A stretch of 18,696 nt of DNA from BOG-1112 sp964635325. Lineage in GTDB: Bacteria > Bdellovibrionota_B > Oligoflexia > Oligoflexales > Bog-1112. Position 1 is the first letter of the stretch; each line of letters begins with the position of its first letter. Both the position numbers and the translations under genes were made by a program. Location: contig CAZWOL010000053.1 in NCBI GenBank assembly GCA_964635325.1, forward strand, positions 1-18,696. The letters run 5' to 3'. A model generated the notes under the pieces. That model was not told the DNA's origin. It did no database searches and saw nothing but the letters and a program-made list of their open reading frames with translations. Of this stretch, positions 1-7,085 are shown piece by piece.

Positions 1-79
1 TCATCATCCCACGGTTAACGCGCTGCTTGAATGTGTGCTTCGTTGACGTCTTACGAATGATCAGACGACACTCAATGCA

Positions 80-907
80 ATGAAGCAAGAAAATGAAGCA
101 TCTTTGCAAGCCAGAGTTATAGGGATCGATCGTGGAGTTGTGATCCCTGCGGTGACGAATGAAGAGAATTTTGCGTATACAGAAGCCGAAAAATTTCGGC
201 TGTCCATTCGACTCAAGAATCTCAAACGTTACCAAAGACGCATGTCTCGACAAGTGAAAGGTTCTCACCGTCGTCAAAAGACCAAAGCCAAAATCAGTCG
301 ACAGCATCAGCGCATTGCAAATGTGCGAGAAAACTTTTGCCATAAGGTCTCCCATCATTTGACGAAGGTGCCGGGTAAGATCCTTGTTTTGGAAGATCTA
401 AAAACCCGACAGATGACAAAGAAACCCAAAGCTAAGAAGAACCCTAAAACAGGACTATGGGAAAAGAACGGAGCGAGGTGCAAAGCTGGTCTTAATCGGA
501 AAATTCTCCAAGTTGGCTGGCACAAACTCGAGTCACAACTTTTTTATAAGTCTCGTCGAAATGGATGCCTTGTTGTAAAAATCAGTCCTCATTTTTCATC
601 TCAAGAATGTGCGCAATGCGAGCACATCGATTCTGCAAGTCGGATCAGTCAGGCAGGTTTTGTCTGTACCCGCTGTGGACACCGAGATAACGCAGATCAC
701 AATGCAGCCTGCGTTTTAAAGAGGCGAGCCATAAAACTATTATTAAACTTTGGAACGAAGTTGTCGGAAAGAAATGTATTGTATCTTCCCGATATCGGGC
801 GTGGAGATCAGAGTAAGACTTCTAAGCGAAGACGAAGAAGCAGGATCGATGAAGCGTCAAAAAAGAAGGGGAGCTTTGTAAGTTCCCCAGAAGCCCTACC
901 GCTTTAG
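80..907 (+). CDS. tnpB: TnpB-family RNA-guided nuclease, N-terminally truncated
   Basis: This is the C-terminal two thirds of a TnpB protein (transposon-encoded RNA-guided DNA nuclease, ancestor of Cas12). All three RuvC acidic residues are visible: D17 in GIDRGV, E106 in LVLEDL, and D207 in DNADHNAA. The zinc-ribbon cysteines C178, C181, C197 and C200 are present between RuvC-II and RuvC-III. Full-length TnpB is usually about 370-400 residues, with a wedge/REC region before the first RuvC motif. Here only 16 residues precede that motif. The frame can be read back past ATG 80 but meets a TGA at 44-46, and no good ribosome-binding site precedes ATG 80. The missing domain binds target DNA and RNA, so the gene is probably a relic, although a frameshifted N-terminus could lie left of the window. 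It ends in the typical PEALPL tail that runs into the right-end hairpins. Confidence 0.8.
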   Translation: MKQENEASLQARVIGIDRGVVIPAVTNEENFAYTEAEKFRLSIRLKNLKRYQRRMSRQVKGSHRRQKTKAKISRQHQRIANVRENFCHKVSHHLTKVPGKILVLEDLKTRQMTKKPKAKKNPKTGLWEKNGARCKAGLNRKILQVGWHKLESQLFYKSRRNGCLVVKISPHFSSQECAQCEHIDSASRISQAGFVCTRCGHRDNADHNAACVLKRRAIKLLLNFGTKLSERNVLYLPDIGRGDQSKTSKRRRRSRIDEASKKKGSFVSSPEALPL

Positions 908-939
908 CGGTGGCCTATGAACGCTTTAGCGTGAATAGG
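868..939 (+). ncRNA. Probable omega RNA (reRNA) scaffold / right-end hairpins
   Basis: Three hairpins follow one another. The first (868-888) lies inside the tnpB 3' end: a 9-bp stem with one G-U pair and a TGT loop. The second (898-911) is ACCGC-TTTA-GCGGT. The third (914-939) is CCTAT-GA-ACGC-TTTA-GCGT-GA-ATAGG, two helices separated by tandem G/A mismatches that could form sheared pairs. TnpB omega RNAs are processed from this overlap of the tnpB 3' end and the transposon right end, with the guide starting just beyond the element. That makes bases after about 940 the formal guide here. Function is inferred; the stems are seen directly. Confidence 0.55.
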
Positions 940-1215
940 TCGGTAGTTCACAAAATATGTCAGGATAATTTGTCGTATTGCTGCACAAATTCTTTGAATG
1001 GAACTCAAGTACAAATCGATGCGTGTGACGTACAAAATACCAACCGACCAGTGTGTTTGAATAATCGCATAGCATATTGCCCAGGTAATCCTCCTCAACC
1101 AGCTCCACAGCATGAAAAAAGCTGGGTCCCAGGTCTTTTTGGAGGATCGGTAGCTGCAGCTGTTATTTCAGGATGCTGCTTATGTTTGTCCCTGATTTCT
1201 TTAAGGGGGGACTAG
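910..1215 (+). pseudogene. C-terminal remnant of a Cys-rich membrane protein, fused to the transposon end
   Basis: The frame opens at a GTG inside the transposon right-end hairpin and reads 101 codons. The first dozen residues come from the mobile element. From about codon 13 on the sequence is unlike it: eight Cys in about 60 residues (pattern C-x7-CC, C-x8-C, C-x7-C), a Pro-rich linker, then a hydrophobic segment from WVPGLFGG to LCLSLISL, ending in RGD. There is no ribosome-binding site at GTG 910, and the frame remains open further upstream into tnpB. The simplest reading is that the element inserted into, or deleted, the 5' part of an exported or membrane-anchored Cys-rich protein. I do not recognise the family. 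A real, short, chimeric gene cannot be excluded. Confidence 0.4.
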
Positions 1216-1225
1216 TTTTTTTCAA

Positions 1226-1255
1226 AAGAGCACTTTGCTGCTCTTCGAGTTTTCT
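1226..1255 (+). terminator. Weak Rho-independent terminator-like hairpin
   Basis: A perfect 7-bp stem AAGAGCA / TGCTCTT encloses a 6-nt loop at 1226-1245. It is followed by CGAG and then TTTTCTT. It lies 10 nt after the stop of the Cys-rich remnant. The T-tract starts 4 nt late, so efficiency is doubtful. Confidence 0.4.
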
Positions 1256-1387
1256 TCACCAACTTATAATCCATCCTTCTTATAACATGCTTTAATCAAA
1301 AGATTCTTTCTTTTCTATTGCCTCAGCCAATCAAGCCGTTTAATATCGCCGCATTCTCCAAAAACATTCAGCATTACGAGGATGAGT

Positions 1388-2218
1388 ATGAAAAATGTGC
1401 TTATTTTTTTAGCCTATCTGATCGCAAGTTCAGCTCTGTCGACGAACGAATCTGCAAATTATGAGCTCAATGATAGGCCAATCACAAGTCTCCTTAGCTT
1501 TGATCCAGCAGTTGTTCAGCAAGTTTTGGATGAAGTTGAGAGAGTTGGTAAAGATTTTTGCACTGGAGATCGTAATACCATAGTGAATAGTGCGAATGCT
1601 TTAGGTCTGCATACCTTAGCAAGCATTTCAGCGCATATACTTTCTATTCTTCCTCAGTACACCATAGATCGAAGACTAGGCTTTAATTATTTTATTAATT
1701 TTTCACGAGATCAATTTGATCGAGAGATTGCTCCAACATGGCATCACCATATTGCTCCTGAGCGTGGTGGTATGGAACACTTGTTTTTGCTAACTTTCGC
1801 GTTGGACCAACGTTTGACAACAGAATATACGCATTCAACGGACTTTGAGCGAACCTCTGGAGAAGATCTTATTCCTAGGACAAACATACCAACTCAAAAT
1901 ATCCCTGCAAATACTCTCGTCTATTTTCCTGTCTCACGTGCACACAGGACGCCAGATCCTCGTGGTGGTGTCGCTGACTATCGAAGAATACATCTTGCTC
2001 TCCAAGTCTATGGGTCCGATCCCTTAGTGCCATTATTTCAAGACCGATTGGATGCAGCTCGAAACGAGTTTGGTATAGTGCATGCAGAGACTAGGTTGCC
2101 ACATTCTGTTGTAGAAAATATTGTGCAGTATTGTCAGAATGAATTGCCAGTAGTACCCACACAAGTTTTGCAGCAATTGACTCAGGCTCGCACTGTTGGA
2201 GCAAGAGCAGCTCAATAG
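1388..2218 (+). CDS. Exported protein of unknown function
   Basis: I do not recognise the family. The 276-residue product begins MKNVLIFLAYLIASSALS, a Sec signal peptide with likely cleavage after ALS. The mature part has no membrane segment. It includes a His-rich stretch (WHHHIAPERGG) in the middle of the protein, a Pro/Arg segment around SRAHRTPDPRGG, and a Gln-rich C-terminus. Two ATGs compete: 1382 and 1388. The GAGG at 1378-1381 abuts the first with no spacing but is 6 nt from the second, so 1388 is preferred. The gene stands alone, with 166 bp of spacer upstream and 65 bp before aceB. It is similar in style (short, exported, no relatives I know) to the proteins at 8550, 10166, 10964 and 12735. 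Confidence 0.7.
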   Translation: MKNVLIFLAYLIASSALSTNESANYELNDRPITSLLSFDPAVVQQVLDEVERVGKDFCTGDRNTIVNSANALGLHTLASISAHILSILPQYTIDRRLGFNYFINFSRDQFDREIAPTWHHHIAPERGGMEHLFLLTFALDQRLTTEYTHSTDFERTSGEDLIPRTNIPTQNIPANTLVYFPVSRAHRTPDPRGGVADYRRIHLALQVYGSDPLVPLFQDRLDAARNEFGIVHAETRLPHSVVENIVQYCQNELPVVPTQVLQQLTQARTVGARAAQ

Positions 2219-2283
2219 AAGCGCTTGGTTTTTTAGCTTCTTCTTTCGTGATAAAATCTCTGTGAATCAACGAAAGGGAAGCG

Positions 2284-3879
2284 ATGTCACCGAAGAAGAT
2301 ACAACTGGTTGGCGCAGTCTCATCATACATGCGTGATACTCTCCTCACACCTGATGCAGTAGATTTTGTAGTTCATCTTCATACTCTGTTTAATCCTCGT
2401 CGTTTGGAACTTCTACAAGAACGTAAGGTGCGCCAAAAAGATTGGGATAAAGGCCTGCGACCGCACTTTCTTCACTCCACTAAAGATATTCGGGATGCGT
2501 ATTGGAAGGTCATCGATGCTCCTAAAGATTTGCAGGACCGTCGCGTTGAGATGACGGGGCCTGCAGAGCCTAAAATGCTGATCAACGGATTGAATTCTGG
2601 TGCCAAGGTCTTTATGGCCGATCTCGAGGATGCCTGTTCTCCAACTTGGAATAACATCCTGACAGGTTTAGATGCGTTGGCTAAGGCTGTGCGACGCACT
2701 TTAAGTTTTCGTTCTGAAGATGGAAAGTCTTACACGCTCAACGCTTCTATCGCGACTCTGATGGTGCGCCCACGTGGGTGGCATCTTAGTGAGGCAAACC
2801 TTCTTGTTGATGCTGAACCCATCTCAGCTTCGCTTTTTGACTTTGGTCTCTTCTTCTTTCACAATGCTAAAGAGCTTCTGCAGAGAGGAAGTGGCCCCTA
2901 TTTCTACCTGCCTAAAATGGAGAGTCATCTCGAGGCACGTTTGTGGAACAGTGTCTTTGAAGAAGCAGAACGTTATCTCAATATTCCTTCCTCTTCGATT
3001 CGTACAACTGCACTGATTGAAACCATTCCAGCAGCGTTTGAGATGGAAGAGATCTTGTGGGAGCTAAGGTCCTACATGGTGGGTTTGAATGCAGGACGCT
3101 GGGACTATTTGTTTAGCATGATAAAAAAGTTTGGTCGCTCTCCTGACTCGAAGTTTCCAGATCGTCGCTTCCTAACGATGGAAGTCCCATTCATGCGTGC
3201 ATATGCACAGCTCTTGGTGCAGACCTGTCATCGTCGAGGTGCACATGCTATAGGAGGGATGGCAGCGTTCATCCCTAGTCGCAATGATTCGGAACGCAAT
3301 GCGATCGCTTTTGCTGCTGTACGCAAAGATAAGGAGCGTGAAGCACAAGATGGTTTTGATGGTACATGGGTTGCGCATCCTGGGCTTGTACCTCTTGCTC
3401 AGCAGGTTTTTGATAGTGTCTTAGGTGTGCGTCCTCATCAGAAGGATGTGTTACGTCATGATGTGCATATACGCGCTGAAGATTTATTAGGTACGGATAT
3501 TCCACAGAGTGTGATTTCTTTGGATGGTCTACGTACGAACATCCGCGTTGCGATTCATTATATTGCAAAATGGCTAAGTGGTTATGGAGCTGTTGCGATC
3601 AATAGTTTGATGGAGGACACAGCAACGGCAGAGATTTCACGAGCGCAAATTTGGCAGTGGTTGCATCATGGTGCACGTACGAATGATGGTCCAAGTGTCA
3701 GCGTAGATCTTTATCGGTCGATAAAAGAAGAAGAGCTTGCAAGTCTTTCGCAAGTGGAGTCCAAGGCTCCCTTACAAGAGGCTGCAAATCTACTTGATGG
3801 TTTGGTACTAGCTAAGGACTGCCCAGATTTTTTAGGAGACTTTGCGTATGCAGAACTTCTGAAAAGGACATCTGTGTGA
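2284..3879 (+). CDS. aceB: Malate synthase A
   Basis: The enzyme condenses glyoxylate with acetyl-CoA to give malate, the second step of the cytoplasmic glyoxylate bypass. At 531 residues it has the length of isoform A (AceB), not the longer GlcB. The family signature GLNAGRWDYLF is at residues 268-277. The VRPRGWHL segment (161-168) carries the catalytic arginine. E246 and D274 fit the magnesium ligands, and D445 in MEDTATAEIS is the expected catalytic base. AAGGGAAG stands just before ATG 2284. No isocitrate lyase is in the window, so either it is encoded elsewhere or the enzyme handles glyoxylate from another source. The next gene overlaps by 4 bp (GTGA), implying co-translation. Family assignment is certain; physiological role is inferred. 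Confidence 0.96.
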   Translation: MSPKKIQLVGAVSSYMRDTLLTPDAVDFVVHLHTLFNPRRLELLQERKVRQKDWDKGLRPHFLHSTKDIRDAYWKVIDAPKDLQDRRVEMTGPAEPKMLINGLNSGAKVFMADLEDACSPTWNNILTGLDALAKAVRRTLSFRSEDGKSYTLNASIATLMVRPRGWHLSEANLLVDAEPISASLFDFGLFFFHNAKELLQRGSGPYFYLPKMESHLEARLWNSVFEEAERYLNIPSSSIRTTALIETIPAAFEMEEILWELRSYMVGLNAGRWDYLFSMIKKFGRSPDSKFPDRRFLTMEVPFMRAYAQLLVQTCHRRGAHAIGGMAAFIPSRNDSERNAIAFAAVRKDKEREAQDGFDGTWVAHPGLVPLAQQVFDSVLGVRPHQKDVLRHDVHIRAEDLLGTDIPQSVISLDGLRTNIRVAIHYIAKWLSGYGAVAINSLMEDTATAEISRAQIWQWLHHGARTNDGPSVSVDLYRSIKEEELASLSQVESKAPLQEAANLLDGLVLAKDCPDFLGDFAYAELLKRTSV

Positions 3880-4271
3880 AGAATCTAAGGACGACAAAGG
3901 TTCGTATAGTCTCTGGACAAGCTCAGCTGGAATACGATGCTCAGATTACGGTGTATACTTCTGCCGATGCACTTAAGAGAGCTGTACTAGCGTATGTTGC
4001 ATCACTTCTTCTCTGTGTTTTCTGCGTGTTTATTCCAGGAGTGCATTTCATTGCTGTGCCAGGTTTGTTGTTGTTGGGTCCCGTGATTGCCTTTTTAATT
4101 TGGAAGGCATTTGCAGGACAAGAGGATGTGCGTGTTGAAAACCCACGCTGTCCTGCGTGTCAGGGGCCTATCGAGCTTGCATCTACTCTTGCTCTATGGC
4201 CGCTTCGCGATCGTTGTGCTCAGTGCGGTGTGTCGTATGTTGCAGAGCTTGCTGTTTCCAATTCGAAATAG
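3876..4271 (+). CDS. Small membrane protein with C-terminal zinc ribbon
   Basis: This 131-residue protein is of unknown function. Residues about 36-53 and 57-77 form two membrane helices. The C-terminal domain carries two Cys pairs, CPAC (92, 95) and CAQC (114, 117), spaced as in a zinc ribbon. The N-terminal 30 residues are polar. Both ends probably face the cytoplasm, because zinc ribbons rarely fold outside it; this is inference. Translation starts at GTG 3876, which overlaps the aceB stop in a GTGA arrangement, so it is coupled to malate synthase. Its last 52 bp overlap the 3' end of the convergent gene on the other strand. A role linked to AceB is suggested only by the coupling. Confidence 0.75.
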   Translation: MKNLRTTKVRIVSGQAQLEYDAQITVYTSADALKRAVLAYVASLLLCVFCVFIPGVHFIAVPGLLLLGPVIAFLIWKAFAGQEDVRVENPRCPACQGPIELASTLALWPLRDRCAQCGVSYVAELAVSNSK

Positions 4272-4831
4272 TGAGGAGGATGTCTGATCTTGAGAATGAT
4301 GTTGCGCATGCGGCTAGCTAGAGCTAGCACAAGTTCCTCATAAAAATCATGATCAAATATTTTCTCGCTTTCTAGGTTGCTAAATAGTTCATCTGAGCCA
4401 TCTGTATTCATGTGTAAAATTGCTTTTGCGATCTGTAGGTCACGTTCGAGGCCTACTAAACTGACATCTATATAAAATACAAAATTGTAAAGAAACGTAG
4501 CAACGGATCTATGATTTTTTTCGTTTGGATTGCTGACAAAATTTTGGACGAGTGAGAGCGTTTTTTGCGTTTTTTTCAGACTTTGGTAGGACTGTTGGAG
4601 GTAGAGCATGGTTCCGGTTTGGTCACAGATGGGGACGTGGCCTCGTAGTTCGAATACACCTTTGATGCTTTTCCAAAATGAGGAAGATGGTGCCTCTAAA
4701 ATTCCGTATTTGAGCAGCTTGGGTTGCATTTTTTGTTCGATTTTCTCTAATTCTTCTAGAATGGTTGCAGAGGCTTGAGACTGTAGGATCAGTGACATAA
4801 AGAGCGTACAAACTTTGATGGCTATCCGCAT
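4220..4831 (-). CDS. Exported protein of unknown function, 3' overlap with convergent gene
   Basis: The product is 203 residues. It opens with MRIAIKVCTLFMSLILQSQASA, a signal peptide with likely cleavage after ASA. The mature protein is mostly helical and polar, with a Lys/Gln-rich middle (SLKKTQKTLSLVQNF) and an acidic C-terminal third. No known motif is visible. The start is well supported: AGGAGG lies 6 nt before ATG 4831. The gene follows the rhomboid gene on the same strand, but a terminator-like hairpin sits at the rhomboid stop, so a shared transcript is doubtful. Its last 17 codons lie inside the zinc-ribbon gene on the opposite strand. Confidence 0.65.
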   Translation of the reverse strand: MRIAIKVCTLFMSLILQSQASATILEELEKIEQKMQPKLLKYGILEAPSSSFWKSIKGVFELRGHVPICDQTGTMLYLQQSYQSLKKTQKTLSLVQNFVSNPNEKNHRSVATFLYNFVFYIDVSLVGLERDLQIAKAILHMNTDGSDELFSNLESEKIFDHDFYEELVLALASRMRNIILKIRHPPHYFELETASSATYDTPH

Positions 4832-4885
4832 AGCATCCCTCCTATTGGAGAAACTATGGCAGGAATAGCAAGCTTCGTAAAGGAG

Positions 4886-4912
4886 CTAAAAAGCCGGTGA
4901 GTTTTCGACCGG
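4886..4912 (-). terminator. Terminator-like hairpin overlapping the rhomboid stop codon
   Basis: Read on the minus strand, CCGGT / ACCGG (5 bp, 9-nt loop) is followed directly by CTTTTTAG. The T-tract contains the TAG stop of the rhomboid gene. The stem is short, so strength is uncertain. Confidence 0.4.
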
Positions 4913-5623
4913 AATATTTAGAGTAGGTCTATTTTGTTGGGCGTAGAAAGCAACAACATCTTTGCGGCTTAGTGGAATCAGGGCTAGTCCTGCGAAAATA
5001 CCTACTGCGAAACCGATGGCATGAGCGATGTAATCTGTCTCTATTTGAAAGCTTGTTGGAAAGAGCATGGCAAGCGAAAATCCGATGGTGCGTAAGAATC
5101 GCATTGGGACACTGTAGTTTTTTTCGTAGGTCACATAGAGCACAATCCACATTGCGACCATGGCATAGATCATCCCAGAAGCTCCGAGCATGCGTGCTTG
5201 TGGGTCATGAAAATGCATTGTGATAAAGGCTGTGACTACACCTGTGAGAGTAGAGATCACAGGAAAGGCTAAGAATCCAAAGAAGTCGTGGAGTATCCAT
5301 CCGAAGATGAGAAAGAGCATGCTGTTGCTCAGGAGATGTATGCTATCGGCATGAGTGAAGAGTGTCGACAATAGGCGCCAATATTCTTTGTCGATGTAAA
5401 TGGAGTTGTAGCTTACCCAGAGTTTTGAGGAGTCGTGAGTCCAATGGAAGCTGCTTGCAGCAATACACAGAATAAAGAGAATGAGTGCCGGGTTGAGGCT
5501 TTTGATGCTTGGTTTGCGTTGCAAGTAGCTGCGTGGTTTTGGAGCGGCTGGTAGAAAGTCTTCGAGGTTGGGTTCTGGTGCCTCAATGTCGTCTGTAGGT
5601 GGTTGAATATTGTCGTTGTTCAT
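4886..5623 (-). CDS. Rhomboid family intramembrane serine protease
   Basis: Rhomboids cut membrane proteins within or next to the bilayer. The 245-residue product has a 40-residue soluble acidic/Pro-rich N-terminus followed by about six membrane helices. The catalytic dyad is intact: S149 in GASG (147-150) and H201 in YIAHAIGFAVG. The conserved HxxxxHxxxN of helix 2 is present (H91, H96, N100) and contributes to the oxyanion site. The chosen ATG at 5623 has AAGGAG upstream at normal spacing. The frame is open for another 70 codons upstream, but that part is Arg/Lys/Cys-rich, runs into the divergent gene and has no ribosome-binding site. The gene is divergent from the YegD-like gene, with 116 bp between the starts. 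Substrate unknown. Confidence 0.93.
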   Translation of the reverse strand: MNNDNIQPPTDDIEAPEPNLEDFLPAAPKPRSYLQRKPSIKSLNPALILFILCIAASSFHWTHDSSKLWVSYNSIYIDKEYWRLLSTLFTHADSIHLLSNSMLFLIFGWILHDFFGFLAFPVISTLTGVVTAFITMHFHDPQARMLGASGMIYAMVAMWIVLYVTYEKNYSVPMRFLRTIGFSLAMLFPTSFQIETDYIAHAIGFAVGIFAGLALIPLSRKDVVAFYAQQNRPTLNIPVENSPAF

Positions 5624-5656
5624 GAAGATCTCCTTGGAAGAACTATAAGTCCTCGA

Positions 5657-5673
5657 ACCCTTTTCGCAAGGGT
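5657..5673. promoter_or_regulatory. Hairpin in the divergent rhomboid / Hsp70-like spacer
   Basis: A perfect inverted repeat ACCCTT / AAGGGT encloses TTCGC. It lies between the two divergent starts, 34 bp from the rhomboid ATG and just upstream of the predicted -35 box of the Hsp70-like gene. It could be an operator or a leader hairpin of the rhomboid mRNA; nothing decides between these. Confidence 0.3.
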
Positions 5674-5675
5674 CC

Positions 5676-5703
5676 TTGCTTTTTTTGTTGTTTCGTGTAC
5701 AAT
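5676..5703 (+). promoter_or_regulatory. Predicted sigma-70 promoter for the Hsp70-like gene
   Basis: TTGCTT (5676-5681) and TACAAT (5698-5703) are separated by 16 bp and match the -35 and -10 consensus well. The expected transcript start near 5710 leaves a leader of about 30 nt before ATG 5740. Confidence 0.5.
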
Positions 5704-5739
5704 TTGTCTCCCTTTTTTGCCTACCTATGGAGACAATGC

Positions 5740-7020
5740 ATGCTGGCAGCAAAACCGAGTATTTACGCAATCGACTTTGGCACGAGCAACTCGCTCCTTT
5801 CTGCCGCAAACCCTGAGCAGACCTTTGCCCCAATACCCTTAGACCCCCTAGGCAAGGATCCGACCATCCTGCGCAGCATCTTTATGAGCCCAGGACGCGA
5901 TCAATGGGCCTTTGGCCAGGACGCGATCGACATCTACACGGAGCAGGGAGGTGAGGCTCGACTTTTTAGGTCGATCAAAAAATTTCTGCCAGACCCAGGT
6001 TTTAGTGGCACACAGATTCACGGAACGTTCTATTCGATTATTGATCTAGTTGCTGTTTTTTTGAAGTGCATGCGTGAGAAAGCGAATGCTTTTTATGAGA
6101 CAGACGTTACAAATGTAGTTTTGGGTCGTCCTGCAGCATTCTCTATGGATGCGGAGATGGATGCGCTTGCTGAAAATCGTCTAGCTTCTGCCGCACGTCT
6201 TGCGGGTTTTAAACAGGTGCAATTTTGTGCGGAGCCTGTTGCTGCAGCGTATGACTATCGAAAGAATTTGCAAAAGGAAGCTTTGGTTCTGATTGCAGAC
6301 TTTGGGGGGGGAACTTCGGATTTTAGCATCTTGCGTATGGGGCCTAAGACTTTGACTCGGGAGGATGTTCTGGGTCTGGGTGGTATTTCGCTCGCTGGGG
6401 ATGCGTACGATGGTACGATTATGAAACATAAGATCAGCTCACATTTTGGAACAACAGTGCAATACAAATTGCCTCTGGGCCGCAATGTGATGCCGTTTCC
6501 TGCCTTTTTATTATCGAAATTAAACTCACCTGCGGATATCAGTTTTCTTGCACGCAAAGATACAGCAAGTCTTTTGAAAAACTTGCAGGCATGGAGTCTC
6601 AGCGAAGAGGATGAGCGCAAATTGATACAACTTAGTGCGCTTGCTGATGAGGGTTTGGGTTATGCAATCTATAAGCAGATCGAACAGGTGAAGAAGGAGC
6701 TCTCATCGCAAGAGAGTAGTCTCTTCCGCTTTCATCACCCTGCGGGTATCGATATTGAGGAAAGCGTTCGACAGGATGAGTTTGTAAGCTTCTCGCAAGG
6801 GGTTACTGATAAAATCATTGGAACGCTTAACGAGATCATGCTGCAAGCGAATATACGCCCTTCGGATATCGATTTAGTATGTCTAACAGGTGGTACCGCA
6901 CAGCTGAAGAGCATACGTCAGGCATTTGAAACGATCTTTGATCGTACAAAGATCGAACAGTTTCGCTTTTTCCACTCGATTATCAACGGTCTTGCTGAAC
7001 GCGCAAAAGAATTTGCTTGA
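5740..7020 (+). CDS. YegD-like Hsp70-family ATPase without substrate-binding domain
   Basis: The 426-residue protein has the actin/Hsp70 nucleotide-binding fold. Phosphate-1 is IYAIDFGTSNSLL (residues 8-20), phosphate-2 is IADFGGGTSDFSIL (185-198), and the adenosine motif LTGGTAQLKSI lies near the C-terminus. VVLGRPAAF and CAEPVAAAYDY match the YegD type rather than DnaK. The protein ends after the ATPase core and lacks the substrate-binding domain and EEVD-like tail, which is normal for YegD. Start at ATG 5740: GGAG is 7 nt upstream. An upstream in-frame ATG at 5695 lies on the predicted -10 box and is rejected. YegD-type proteins are poorly understood cytoplasmic chaperone-like ATPases. Any link to the divergent rhomboid protease is inference from position only. 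Confidence 0.9.
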   Translation: MLAAKPSIYAIDFGTSNSLLSAANPEQTFAPIPLDPLGKDPTILRSIFMSPGRDQWAFGQDAIDIYTEQGGEARLFRSIKKFLPDPGFSGTQIHGTFYSIIDLVAVFLKCMREKANAFYETDVTNVVLGRPAAFSMDAEMDALAENRLASAARLAGFKQVQFCAEPVAAAYDYRKNLQKEALVLIADFGGGTSDFSILRMGPKTLTREDVLGLGGISLAGDAYDGTIMKHKISSHFGTTVQYKLPLGRNVMPFPAFLLSKLNSPADISFLARKDTASLLKNLQAWSLSEEDERKLIQLSALADEGLGYAIYKQIEQVKKELSSQESSLFRFHHPAGIDIEESVRQDEFVSFSQGVTDKIIGTLNEIMLQANIRPSDIDLVCLTGGTAQLKSIRQAFETIFDRTKIEQFRFFHSIINGLAERAKEFA

Positions 7021-7026
7021 AAAAAC

Positions 7027-7072
7027 GGTGTCCCCTGCACCCCGAATGGGATGCAGGGGACAGTCACCTTTT
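7027..7072. terminator. Strong two-way Rho-independent terminator / palindrome
   Basis: An 11-bp perfect inverted repeat TGTCCCCTGCA / TGCAGGGGACA (7029-7039 and 7052-7062) encloses a 12-nt centre that can itself pair CCC with GGG. On the minus strand it is followed by ACACCGTTTTTTC, a good U-tract; on the plus strand by CAGTCACCTTTTATC. It sits between the converging Hsp70-like and YqjD-like genes, so it probably ends both transcripts. The outer GGTG/CACC and the GGGGACAGTCACC flank also resemble REP-type palindromes. Confidence 0.7.
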
Positions 7073-7085
7073 ATCACCGGACGTA

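Larger units (their letters stand above)
1..945 (+). mobile_element. IS200/IS605-type (tnpB-bearing) element, right part
   Basis: The stretch contains a tnpB reading frame followed immediately by three consecutive hairpins (868-888, 898-911, 914-939). This is the arrangement found at the right end of IS200/IS605 and IS1341-like elements, where the end of tnpB overlaps the omega RNA. The left end lies outside the window and no tnpA is visible. The right boundary near 940-945 is inferred from the last hairpin. These elements leave no target duplication, so the exact end cannot be fixed without an empty site. Confidence 0.65.

Noticed and set aside
904..1113. 69-codon minus-strand frame antisense to the Cys-rich remnant
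   Set aside because: No ribosome-binding site or recognisable features; it is a shadow of the plus-strand frame.
2218..2246. Possible terminator after the exported protein at 1388
   Set aside because: GAAGC/GCTTC pairing is short and the T-run lies in the loop rather than after the stem.
5624..5833. 70-codon upstream extension of the rhomboid gene
   Set aside because: It has no ribosome-binding site, overlaps the divergent gene's start and promoter, and its composition is unlike the rest of the protein.
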